A DNA stretch of 32,282 bases from Trachipleistophora hominis (taxonomy: Eukaryota; Microsporidia; Pleistophoridae). The stretch is taken from positions 1 through 32,282 of the forward strand of contig JH993980.1 of assembly GCA_000316135.1 (NCBI GenBank), written 5' to 3'. How positions within the stretch are numbered: the first letter of the stretch is position 1; the number at the start of each line of letters is the position of its first letter. The notes under the pieces were generated by a model. It saw only the letters and a program-made list of their open reading frames with translations. It ran no database searches and was not told where the DNA came from. Positions 22,374-32,282 of the stretch are shown here, piece by piece. The position numbers were made by a program, and so were the translations under genes.

Positions 22374-22571
22374 ATGCGAATCAATAAAGTTATTAGTCGT
22401 GCAGTAAATGTTTTCGCAAAAAGTGAAGTAACGCACAATTATGAAGGTTGGGTTGGCAACGTGTATCGCATTAAGGATACTAAACTCGAAACCCACCTGA
22501 GCCTGCACAAGTTACTAAGTGACGGATTAATAGTTTTAAATATTCATAAAAAAATGATAATAAATCTGTAA
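22374..22571 (+). other. Coding-like open frame, 65 codons, unproven
   Basis: An ATG at 22374, nine bases after a stop in the same frame, opens a 65-codon frame ending in TAA at 22569-22571. The peptide has a basic start (MRINKVISRAVNVFAKSE), a central EGWVGNVYRIKDTKLETH and a hydrophobic-basic end. Seventeen codons begin with G, about a quarter, and several are GC-richer than the local average (GGC, CGC, CTG, GAC). It could be a small single-exon gene or an exon preceded by the AG at 22371-22372. No family is recognised. Confidence 0.17.
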
Positions 22572-25500
22572 CTCATTTGAGATAAGTATTGTCTTAGGAT
22601 TTTATTTGGTCACAAGCACTTTTAATCGATAATTTGAGGGAAATTGATGGAAAGAGACAGATTTGGTCAAATGACGTATTACTATGATACTAGGTATTAA
22701 CACTTTTGTTATTAAAATAGACCAGAAGATGATAATTTCAAGAAATATACGTTTATGCTATCAAACACAATTTTAAATATCATAACCGCGGTGAATACTT
22801 TCGAGCGCGCAGGTTTATGTGTATCACATAAGTTTACGTATCTGAACATGTGTTAGAAGGAATGCTTTGTTAGTCAAGCAGTGTTTCTTATCATTGAAAG
22901 CAAAATCTTGAGCTTTAAATCATAGCATAGAAGAGTTTCGATTTGAAGTTGTGAATGGAAACACCATCAACTATATATGGCTGGTTATTGAAACACATAT
23001 GCTTGGTTCACCTGCTAACCAGTTTACCAATGCATGACATATTAGCCTACGATAGATAAAAAGAAGATTAGAAACAAAACAATAGTGAATTTGGATTGAG
23101 AAAATTCTATTGCTGTCTCGCCTCATAGTTTTTATAGTCATATTCAAGAGCTTAATCTGTAAAATGTTTTTTATAGCATGTTGTGTCTCACGCGTAAAAC
23201 TTTTAATGTTGTTGTTCGGATGATGGTAGAAAACAGAAATTGGTGTTGGTGTAATAATTGTACCGCTTCTGTATCTGCAAGGAGCAGTAATTCGTAACCG
23301 ATATTTATACTTTAACTCAACTCTATTATATGTTAAACAGCTTCCGTTTCGATATTTGTTTCTATTTGGCTGAGTAAAAAAGAATATTACCATTCTACCA
23401 AACACATGTTAATTGATACGGTCAAGCATTATTCGACTATAAAAAGCGTGTTAATCAATAATTGTTAAGTCGCTCATACAATTGCTTTGGTCGCTCAATT
23501 AGAATATATATCAGTTTCTGTTTTAACACAGACGTGCAAGCAGATCTTTTTCATTAACGTTATAAATACAAATGATATTCCTACTTAGTTTACTGAAATA
23601 AGCTATATGCTGACATTGCAAGTTCTTTAATTACAACATGATGCGAAATCGTGCATTCAAACCGCCCTAATTCGTCATGTAATTTATCACACATAATGCA
23701 TATGTCGGCAAACTTTCTCTTTTCCCTAAATTTTCATTAAATTACAATAGCAACTACACGGCTTTTCTTTTAGAATCTAATTTTCGATATACACGCTGAA
23801 TGTTCATTCCTTGCATTATCTATCGACTAATTTAAATCGACTGCTTCAATTACACTATAACTGGGTATATTTGATAGCCAAACCACTCTTATATCTCTAA
23901 AGCATTTAATTCGATCTTCTAAATTTTATCTTTACTACTCTCCTTGTTATATGTTACAACTTTTCTTCAAATAGTTGTCTCTGTGCTTTCCTATTATCAA
24001 CGGTGCACAAATATGAAACAAGTGTTCCTTGCGCACTTAAAATTGTTAAATTATTGGTAATCAATATTTCGATACGGTTATGTCACTTGAAATTGGTATT
24101 TTCTTGAAAGATCATCTTTTTATGGCTCACTCATTATTTTTAAGAAACTCCTTTCAATAAAATAACTTGGTATCAACTCGATTCTGTATCAAATATCATA
24201 CTTCAACTATAACTTTCCTCTAAATAATTTCTTTTATAATGGAACGTAATTCTTTATTCGGTGACGTCCATTAGTTTACTTATCTCACATTTTGCAAATT
24301 ATGTGCTATATCTTTGCAACGTGTCCCAATACTCTACAGTGATACATCATCTTATATAAATGATTTGATTCTCTATTTTACGTTCTACAAAATACTCTGA
24401 TGTCTTGTTCCTGCATATAGTGGTAGAATCACCAGCTGAAAGAATATCCTTTGTATTTAATACGCATTGCTTTTTTTATTGTATATCTTATTGACAAGGT
24501 GACGAGTAAAGCTGTTTACAGACCTATTCTCGTTTCACGACCTACCTCATCGATTTATATTTTCTTAGCATGTATAATACCGAGGTTTTTATTATATTCT
24601 ATAAGGCAAGTGATACTATTTCTAAAATCTGATATATTGATAGAAGCATTATATCAACGTATTTTTTCCTCATGAAATCCTGGCGAATCTTTATATTCCA
24701 TGGCATCTTTTCCTAAATATTTTTATCTTAACATGTTTTTTTTTCACAGCTGTCTTAGTACAATTCATTGAAAATCTTCATGTACTCATACATCTTCAGA
24801 TTATTCTTTATAACCTTGAAAATGGGTTATAAAACCCCGCAAATACATAATATTCTGGCTTTCCATTTGGGATTTGTTTAACACACTTCACAGTTTTCTT
24901 CTTCATAATTCTATCATACTTTTTCTTCGACGGTTTGACTACATATTACTACAACACCACCCATCAGCCAGATGTGGTGATTGTTAGTTTAGCTTTTTCC
25001 CAAACACACATATTACCAGTGAATAAATTCAATATCATCGCCATTTCCAGCCGTTAACTCTATTCATTTCTACGCGTTTTCTCAAGGAACATTTTATGAC
25101 ATTTTTCAAGACATTGACTAGAATAATATATAAAATCATTTCAATGCACCGAAATTCCTTAAATGATGATCTTTATATTTTTTTCCCTTTAGTTCCTCTA
25201 ACTTTTCCCTATTGTCTATGTTATTATATGACTTCGAACAGGATATATTCAAATAGTCATCACGCTTCTTTTTATTGGGCACGAACGTCATATGAGTTAC
25301 ATCTACCTTTAATTTCAGAAGAAAAGTTTATAACTGAAGTATTTTTACATGGTTTCCGAATTTCTCTTTTCAGCAAAGAATGATTCGATAGCCGTGCGTT
25401 TTTGATCGTCTTCAAACCGATTTTGTTAATTTAAGGGTACATTATTGATAACAAAATCCATTCGTTACTAAAAAGGTTTTATTGGGTTTTACCACGTACT

Positions 25501-26635
25501 TGTCGTATCAGATAATATAAACCGTTCTATCATGAGTATTTAATGCTTCCCTAACAATTACTACACTAGTAAAATTAGCTTTGGATTGTATGGTAACATT
25601 GCAAAACTCTTTCATTAAAATTGATCTCTCTTTATCTTTCACGTGATGCTACCCATCGATTAACGGTTCATATGTTTTTCTAAATAATTGGTACGCCATA
25701 CTTCTGTTAGTTTGAAATTCTCGTTGTCAATATCGGTGTATACCCATTGATCCACACATCACTATAATTATACGATGAATTATTACATCACTATCCTCTC
25801 AGCATGTTCAAGAGTTGCTATACTTCTGATTGGTGGCAAATCAGTCTGCAGAGCACAAATCACTCTTTTTTAGATAATTTTATCCGAATCCAAAAATATG
25901 GCGCTTAGGAAATGGTTTAATCATATATATGCTTTCAACGCCTGAGCTTCTTGTAATTTGGCTAGTTGATGTATGGCTTCACCGTTCACTGATCAATCTT
26001 CAGGGGTAGAGGCTAACTGAATACAAAAGGTAAGGATCGAACTTTTGTCGGCCGCACATATTATATTAACAAGGAGAAACTAACATCAAAGCTTGTTATA
26101 AGGAGTACCCGAACTATATATGATTGTTAAATGAGTAATGAGATATAAATGTGTTACGCTTTTATAATTTAAGAAATGGTTTGTTTAAAAGTGGATGCTG
26201 TGATTTTGGTTTGAAGAAATGATTACACAGACGAATACTTATGAGTTCGCTACAGCGATCATGCACAAGCGAATAAAAATGTGAATTGTATATAAAGAGA
26301 TGATAAATTTAGCACAGAATCTCAACTTCTCACAAAGTTAAATTTTTCGCTCCGATATTTGTAGACAACGTGTTTATGTTGTAAAATAACAAGGAAAAAG
26401 AATACATTAGCTTCACAATAGGTGAACATCAGAATCTGAAATATGTGAAATTTGAAATGATTATTGGAATAATACAACGGGAATAAGTTGGACTCTATAT
26501 AGAGTACTTACGAAAATTCTCACAAAGAGCATTTATGGTACGGCTTGAGCTTAGCATTATCTAAAAACATTGACTAATCATTTTTTAGTTTACACATAAC
26601 CGAAAAGATTCATTAAATGATTAGTTAAGCTGAGA
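22572..26635. other. No gene seen; strand-composition blocks
   Basis: About 4 kb without a supportable gene. From ~23,500 to ~25,950 the plus strand is rich in T and C, then from ~25,980 it becomes purine-rich. Frames at 22971-23405 (minus, 144 codons), 24451-24675 (non-ATG start) and 25096-25383 (ATG, 95 codons) are open but have compositions expected from the local base bias, with few G-starting codons and many F, I, L, Y and S. I leave them uncalled. Confidence 0.45.
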
Positions 26636-26851
26636 ATGTATAAAAATGATTGTATTGAAGAAACATATAGTTATACTCAAAAAATGGTGTTATTCAACAA
26701 AAAATCTTTTTTATTATTATTTCATCATCCAAACAATCTTCTGCGCTTTGAGGAACTTCTGAAATATGAGTGTAATGCCGATACTGACCCGTGTATTCGA
26801 ATTATTGATGTGATTGTTCCCGAAGTTCTACCTTTCAGAGGATATGCGTGA
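26636..26851 (+). other. Coding-like open frame, 71 codons, unproven
   Basis: An ATG at 26636 opens a 71-codon frame to TGA at 26849-26851. The second half is the most protein-like, with LLRFEELLKYECNADTDPC followed by IRIIDVIVPEVLPFRG; about a quarter of codons begin with G. It lies in a purine-rich stretch of the plus strand. No family is recognised and no splice context stands out. Confidence 0.14.
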
Positions 26852-27454
26852 GATAGTGCATTAAAGTGCCTACTGAATTGAATGTTAAGGGCCAATGTCG
26901 GTCACATCATATAGAGAAAGTACGTGTGATATAATGAAACAAATTATTGTACAAAATCCAGGAAATTGAGAATTAAAAGAATATTTAGTGGAAAGAAAGA
27001 ACAAAACAAGACAATGTTATTGATTATTTAAACAACTAAGCCCTATTTCAACTTATTTTTAAATGGCGACTTTTAGGTTTTCAATGCATCTGTCCGAGAT
27101 TTTAACTTGTTACTCCGTTCTCAGATTTTCACATTATTCCTACGTAAATAAACATATAGTAATCCGTCGTAGAAGCGATGAATCCAGTTGATAATGGGTT
27201 TAAACAATGTTTTTTTAAAAAGACTGATCTCTTAATTTGTCGAATCACACTTAGGAACGCAGTAGTTGTTTGACCCGTGAAAAACCATGTTATTCCCTTC
27301 CTAAAAACAAAATGTTCAATTTAATATATTGATACAACCCGCTAAATTACAGTTCTACTTTATTTTGCAATTCTTAAATTTACTTCTGCCTGTTGCCTCA
27401 TCAGCTATACAAAAGCTTATCTGCTTAACATCAACGATCAACGGTCCCATATAA
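26852..27454. other. No feature seen
   Basis: Roughly 600 bases that change from purine-rich to pyrimidine-rich on the plus strand near 27,050-27,280. No open frame or repeat of note. Confidence 0.55.
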
Positions 27455-27727
27455 ATGTACACCGTATCGCATATTTTTTCGCTTACCATTGCTTATGACC
27501 TTTTAACATATCTGAGAATCGTTATAAACGAACCGGAACTCTCGTTCTCTGAAATTACAATTCAGATTAACATCACAAGTCAGAGTTACACTTTGATATT
27601 TTGTACCATGCACACCGAACAAATATCTTGTCATTTTTCTATTCATATTAGTCCAATGTCATCATTGATATTTACCAGAACTTCCGATAGACTGCAATCG
27701 TTTTCATTGGAGTGTCCTTTCGTTTAG
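27455..27727 (+). other. Open frame of 90 codons, weak
   Basis: An ATG at 27455 opens a 90-codon frame to TAG at 27725-27727. It is among the longer ATG frames in the window, but only about one codon in eight begins with G and the peptide is rich in S, T, I and F, as expected from the pyrimidine-rich plus strand here. I consider it more likely fortuitous than real. Confidence 0.08.
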
Positions 27728-27847
27728 TCCTAATCCTTTCTTAGAACTCTTTTAACAAACCTATTGATGACCACAACTGCCAGTTGCCAACGATAATTTA
27801 TTCAAAATACCTTGTTACACCCTTTTATTAATATCCTAAGGCGATAA

Positions 27848-28099
27848 ATGCTTATTGGAAGACGTTCAGCTGAAGGTCCCACTTATTTTATTCGCTGTGC
27901 CTTTCCGAACATTGGTGCAGTACGTAACACAACTCTTACCGTCGTTCTAAATGTCTTCAATGACCGCTATAAAGGCATTGTATTTCAAGTCGCATACACT
28001 TGTGGGAAAAATCGCACATGCTTAGACACATTTCTTTACTTAATATTGCAGGAGTCTTATGAAAATCTACACTACCGATTATATAACAAGCATCTGTGA
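27848..28099 (+). other. Coding-like open frame, 83 codons, unproven
   Basis: An ATG at 27848 opens an 83-codon frame to TGA at 28097-28099. The peptide is balanced: MLIGRRSAEGPTYFIRCAF, then VLNVFNDRYKGIVFQVAYTC, then a tail LQESYENLHYRLYNKHL. About a quarter of codons begin with G and many end in C, unlike neighbouring DNA. Possible splice strings exist inside it (GCA|GTACGT near 27,920 and ATATTGCAG|GAG near 28,050), so an intron reading is also possible. No family is recognised. Confidence 0.15.
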
Positions 28100-30618
28100 A
28101 AGTGTTTAGATTTTATGAGTGTTTATTCAGTGCATTGTTCAGAAAAGCGTGAAAATAAACCCGTAGATATGATGATCTAATACGAATCTAAACTTTTTAG
28201 GGCAAATACATGAATTCAAGCTGGTTTGTATGATTTTTGTTTTGTATTATAATTTTGAATAGTTCGATGCATGGGCAATAATCTATAGAATATCAGGGTG
28301 TCTACCTTTCCTTTTACAACCATTTGAATAGTTTTGTATCAGAAATTTTTCTTTGTTGCACAGGTCAAGCTCGGCATCGTAGATCATGTAATCATCACAT
28401 AGCTGGCGCATTTTGTCGCTGTTACAGAAACAACCACTGATTTTACAAATGTAAACCATGAAATGTCCGTCACTTGGCCTGGCAGCACTGTTGCAATGCT
28501 ATAATAATAAAAACATGGATGCAAATAGATCTGAAAATATGATATATGATAGCGAGTGACTTCGGTTATCGGTTCAGAAACCTTTGATTACAAGGAAGAA
28601 CATGAAATAACTTATAGTCGTGGTAATATAAGCAAACACCATCAATTCGTTGGGCTAAAAGTACATTAGTCGCAGTTATTTACTAACTGCGTAATTGAAA
28701 AATGTTTGGTATAGTAACAAGCACATCCACGCAGTGAATAGTCGATAGCATTACCCCTAAATAAATATATTCTTTAGTACAGCGATTCATACTTGTTATT
28801 TCAAAGCTGTATATCAATGTATTTTTCTCCGTTTGGTGAGCAGTCCCCGATGATCGTTTTAAAATTAAACCTTAAATTCCTAGAGCTATGATATACATGA
28901 ATGAATCCGCTATACTTTGTCAGAACGATTTCTGTTGTTCACGTAAATTCCATCTTCCGTATTCTTTGTGTGTTTTATTGCGCAGGTTTTACGTTTCAAA
29001 TCTTTTTGTACTTGTCTTTTCATCTACTCTGATAATGATCCTCGTTTGGCTGTTCAAATAATGCAATGTATTTAAGACATAGATTTCTGTTTTCGCTTGA
29101 TGGTATTGAATGCTGTATTGGAAGAGCATAGGGTTACTCCTGTTTTTGACTTTATACCAAATGTGTTTTCGGAGGGAAGTAAAAATATATGTTTGTTACA
29201 GCAAACTAAACAATCTAACGTTCTTCCCGTAATACTCCTGCCTCAAAGTATAAATGTATTTTCCATTCTAAAATAAAGAGAAACAATCAATTTATTGATG
29301 TTGATCATAAACTGCAGCATCTTTTTCAGTGTTATCTGCATATAACATTTTATGTTTGTCCTGCAATAATACGCAGCTCGCTCTCTTCAGCGAGTAAATT
29401 GTTTTATATGTTCGGTTTCTCGTAGAGCTCGTATTGAGTTTATTAAAAAGGATTGCAACGACCTTTTAACAGAAGATAAACTCACGTATTTCATTTATTC
29501 TAACATTTTACTTTTGATAATTTAACTATATTCACCCAATTGTATACTTTAAGCAGGTTAATTAGTACATAAATATTTCATAATATTTTATCAACACACA
29601 AATCGAGCTCGCCCCGAATACATCGAGGTATACATACATGAGAAACCTTGCCATCGTGTAACGTGCAAACATAGGAGTAATTAAAGATCCCCTCGTGTTG
29701 TGAATCTTATGTAAAAGAGTGTAATGATTAATCCGATTAGTTTTCATCACCATGTTTGATAAAAGTTCTAATTTTCACTTCCGCTCTAAAATAAATGACT
29801 ATGAGTCGATCAAGCTCGTACTCAGTAGATGATTAACTTATTTTTACCGAATAAACTTTCTGATACGAATTTGTGTTCACAATGTTTTGTTCGCACGCGT
29901 TAAAGACTTTGTCGATGGCTTCTTACAAATTCCTTTTCAAAATAACAGTGCCGGTAATTATAGTAAACTGTAAGTAACATTTATCGCTATCACCTGTTTC
30001 TGCCCAGTTTTACATTCTGGGCTCAGTTTGCGGTTATGTGGGCACAACTTTTTCTTAGATATTTATCTTCCAATTGCATCGTCAAGATGGTAACGCACAT
30101 GTCAATAGACTTAAAACTTTGCAAATAATTTTTTGTACCGGGTGTCATCCACGCATTCTCGGTACTGCCGTTAGTTTCACTTTTATACCAAAAAATTAAC
30201 CCGTTGAATATACTTATAATGACCTATTTTTAGGAAAAAATAATTATCGCAAATACTTAGTTTTCTTTTTTTGTTTTGTTTTTGTGATGATATATAGTTG
30301 TTCTGGTCGTTTTTCGTTATTTTTTCATTTTATCTTTTTCAACAATAGTTGAGCTTGCAATAAGGATGCAGTATATATTTCGTGCTCGTACTCACTCATT
30401 GTGATCTCCTGATTTATCAATTTTAGAAACTATATAAGAGTGTTCCAATGGACTTTTTAGTACTCAATGCATCTTATACCCTATTTTGGAATCCTTTCAG
30501 CAATAAAATCTTCTTATTGACTTCGTATAATGAGCATCGTTTTCTGAATTAATCAATAAATAGTTCTGCTCTCGTCATTCATCTTCCGTACTAATTGAAC
30601 GTTACCATTGTTAATCTG
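28100..30618. other. No feature seen
   Basis: About 2.5 kb of AT-rich DNA. The 63-codon minus-strand frame at 29562-29753 looks like random translation. A T-rich homopolymeric patch occurs at about 30,230-30,340. No tandem repeat, RNA gene or mobile element noticed. Confidence 0.55.
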
Positions 30619-30801
30619 ATGTCAGCTTCTAATTTCGACGGATGTTCGACCAATCAGTATGAGCTGGCTATTTTGGTTATCAAAGACATGTTTAGGCAGC
30701 AATTTCTGGTAAAAAACACAAACAAAGAAAATCATGCATCCAACCTTGTATTTAGCCCTTGCAAAACTTTTTTGCAAGTCTGTTCAAATGGATCGACTTA
30801 A
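30619..30801 (+). other. Coding-like open frame, 60 codons, unproven
   Basis: The frame opens after a TAA at 30592-30594; its first ATG is at 30619 and it ends with TAA at 30799-30801. It includes MSASNFDGCSTNQYELAILV followed by IKDMFRQQFLVKNTNKENHA. The mix of D, E, K, N and Q with hydrophobics is protein-like and about a fifth of the codons begin with G. No family is recognised. Confidence 0.13.
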
Positions 30802-32282
30802 TATTATTCTAGAAATATTAGCAATTGAAAAACATCACTATAAACTTTGTCTTTGACGCCTCGTAATATAAGAGTTCCAATACAATGTATGCGTATAGTA
30901 AACCCGTTCTTATACGGTAAACTTGTCTTCCCACGGAAAATTCTTTTCTTAAGGATGGATTCCTAATTATTCTCATTTTGTTGTGTGTGATGATCAAGTC
31001 CAGTTTAATTTATTATGATAAATCATGATTGTCGTGTTCTTTACAGTTTTTTCATGCACATTTCAAACAAGTCACACACATTTTTTGTTTTTTAGGAAGC
31101 TTTAGCATTTTCAGCTTGTGTTTATATTAAAGTTCGTGTTGACAATGTCTTTGCTTTAAAATTGGTTTTAATTCTATTATAACCACTTATAAGTCGTTGG
31201 TAGCTTCTTTAATACTTCTAACCTGTCGGTGACGAGACCTATTTTGAACTGCTCATAAAAGTTGATTCTACTACTGGCTTATACAACCCCTGTATTGTGG
31301 CAATGTTGTCTGCTCCGCACAGCTTTCTTTGATTCTACCAGGGAGCGTTTTGAGTGAGTTTGATTTTAAAGTTGATTTCAATTCTATCCATTATTGTTGA
31401 TAAAATACTTGCACGATCTATTTATCTCATTTGATCTGATCCAAAAAATTTCCTTTTTAACCCAACCGGTGTGAGCTTTCCGATTCAATTTGATTGAAAT
31501 TCATTTGCAGGATATATTCTAGATAGTAATCTTTTCTTGCCATCGATCGAGGACGATTGTTATCTTGCACAGTTGTGTTGCATTCCTTTAGATACTTTTC
31601 AGACGATTTTCTGCGTAAAAACAACTTCTTTCCTGTCACCTCCGGCCGATTTGTAGCTTCAGACTTAGAGCTTTGTCAAATTGTATTGAAAATCATCCCT
31701 TTCAATAGACACATTAAGATTGTCTTTTTACGTTGACAGATAACTGTCCAGAAAGTTCTTTTTCTGAATAGATAAATTTGAACTCTCAGTTAATTCCTGT
31801 AGACTCAAATTCCGGTAATATTTTCAGATCTTCTCAACAAATTTGTTAGCACTTCTTTAACTTCGCTGCTCAAGATTTCTTCGTTAGCTATTCCACATGA
31901 ATTTTATTGCTCTGATTTTCAACGTTCCAAACATTGAGAGGCTTAATTTTGAGATCCGTAGATAGAACGACTTGGTAACGTTACAACTATTGAACATTAA
32001 AAGCGTTTACTTGAGAATATTTATGAGTTTTCAGAGATACCAGTAAATATACGACTCAAAACGTATATAGCTCTTTTAGATGTTTACAACCATCTATCCT
32101 CTGGGAAACAGTTAATGGGGTAAAGAAATCGTACGTTTTTGGAACTGTCTTATGGCGAAATACATCTCAAAGGTATAATATACTGAGTACATAAAGTTGC
32201 CGTATATTTACTTCTTACTGTTGCATAGCTTTTAAACATGTGTTGTGTGGCTCTATCTTCGTCCTCTTTCTTTTAATCTGAG
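30802..32282. other. No gene seen; weak ~105/210-bp periodicity
   Basis: About 1.5 kb of T-rich plus strand. A string of the type TTTAAAGTTGATTTCAATTC recurs with spacings near 211 (about 30,949, 31,160, 31,371) and weaker forms lie at about 31,486, 31,571 and 31,678. The 60-codon minus-strand frame at 31457-31639 overlaps this repeat and is not called. Confidence 0.35.
31148..31387 (+). repeat. Direct repeat pair, ~30 bp, 210 bp apart
   Basis: Bases 31148-31177 and 31358-31387 match at about 22 of 30 positions without gaps, including the shared ends TTTAAA and AATTCTAT. A third related string lies near 30,949, again about 211 bases upstream. The flanks between the copies do not align convincingly, so this is either the best-preserved part of a very old tandem repeat or coincidence. 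Confidence 0.35.

Noticed and set aside
25096..25383. 95-codon ATG frame
   Set aside because: Composition follows the pyrimidine-rich strand (F, L, I, S, Y), no family match recognised, no splice or start context.
25990..26060. GGATCGAAC string near 26,027 resembling a tRNA T-arm on one strand
   Set aside because: I could not find matching acceptor, D and anticodon stems around it.
26492..26505. 14-bp palindrome ACTCTATATAGAGT
   Set aside because: A palindrome of this length is expected by chance in AT-rich DNA of this size.
22971..26851. HHPNN shared by frames at 22971-23405 (minus) and 26636-26851 (plus)
   Set aside because: Only five residues match, with unrelated flanks and different DNA context; chance is sufficient.

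Overview
This is about 32 kb of AT-rich (roughly 30% GC by eye) DNA that looks like a eukaryotic nuclear gene desert. No open reading frame outside the assembly gap exceeds about 144 codons, none is recognisable as a known protein, and I find no rRNA, tRNA, CRISPR array, operon layout or transposase/reverse-transcriptase coding sequence. The absence of packed genes, a 499-base run of N and old tandem-repeat blocks argue against a bacterium, phage or organelle. I cannot name the species or phylum; a metazoan with AT-rich intergenic DNA fits best, as inference only.

Layout. Bases 1-1,100 form a distinct segment rich in A and T homopolymers, bracketed by two short G-run minisatellites (27-101, ~19-bp unit; 1013-1094, ~20-bp unit). 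From ~1,100 to ~13,300 the sequence is largely featureless, with a few short open stretches whose codon content looks mildly coding-like (4380-4613 minus, 6405-6641, 10231-10422, 11761-12027, 12847-12996). At ~13,430-14,600 there is an abrupt AC-rich, GC-richer block, a degenerate minisatellite of ~70-bp period. An assembly gap occupies 16089-16587. Directly right of it, from about 16,600 to 20,810, lies the most structured part of the window: a very diverged tandem array of a ~255-bp monomer organised into two higher-order copies about 1.8-2.07 kb apart, with one monomer missing from the second copy. From ~20,900 to the end the sequence is again mostly featureless, with a short GT-rich patch (20,925-21,060), blocks of alternating purine/pyrimidine strand bias (~23.5-28.1 kb), a few short coding-like open stretches and a weak ~105/210-bp repeat near 30.9-31.9 kb.

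How it works together. I see no gene system to assemble. The supportable story is structural: a decayed satellite array with higher-order organisation beside an assembly gap, and a separate decayed AC-rich minisatellite ~2.5 kb to its left. The coding-like stretches are listed as unproven and carry low confidence; they were picked by eye, which inflates their apparent quality.
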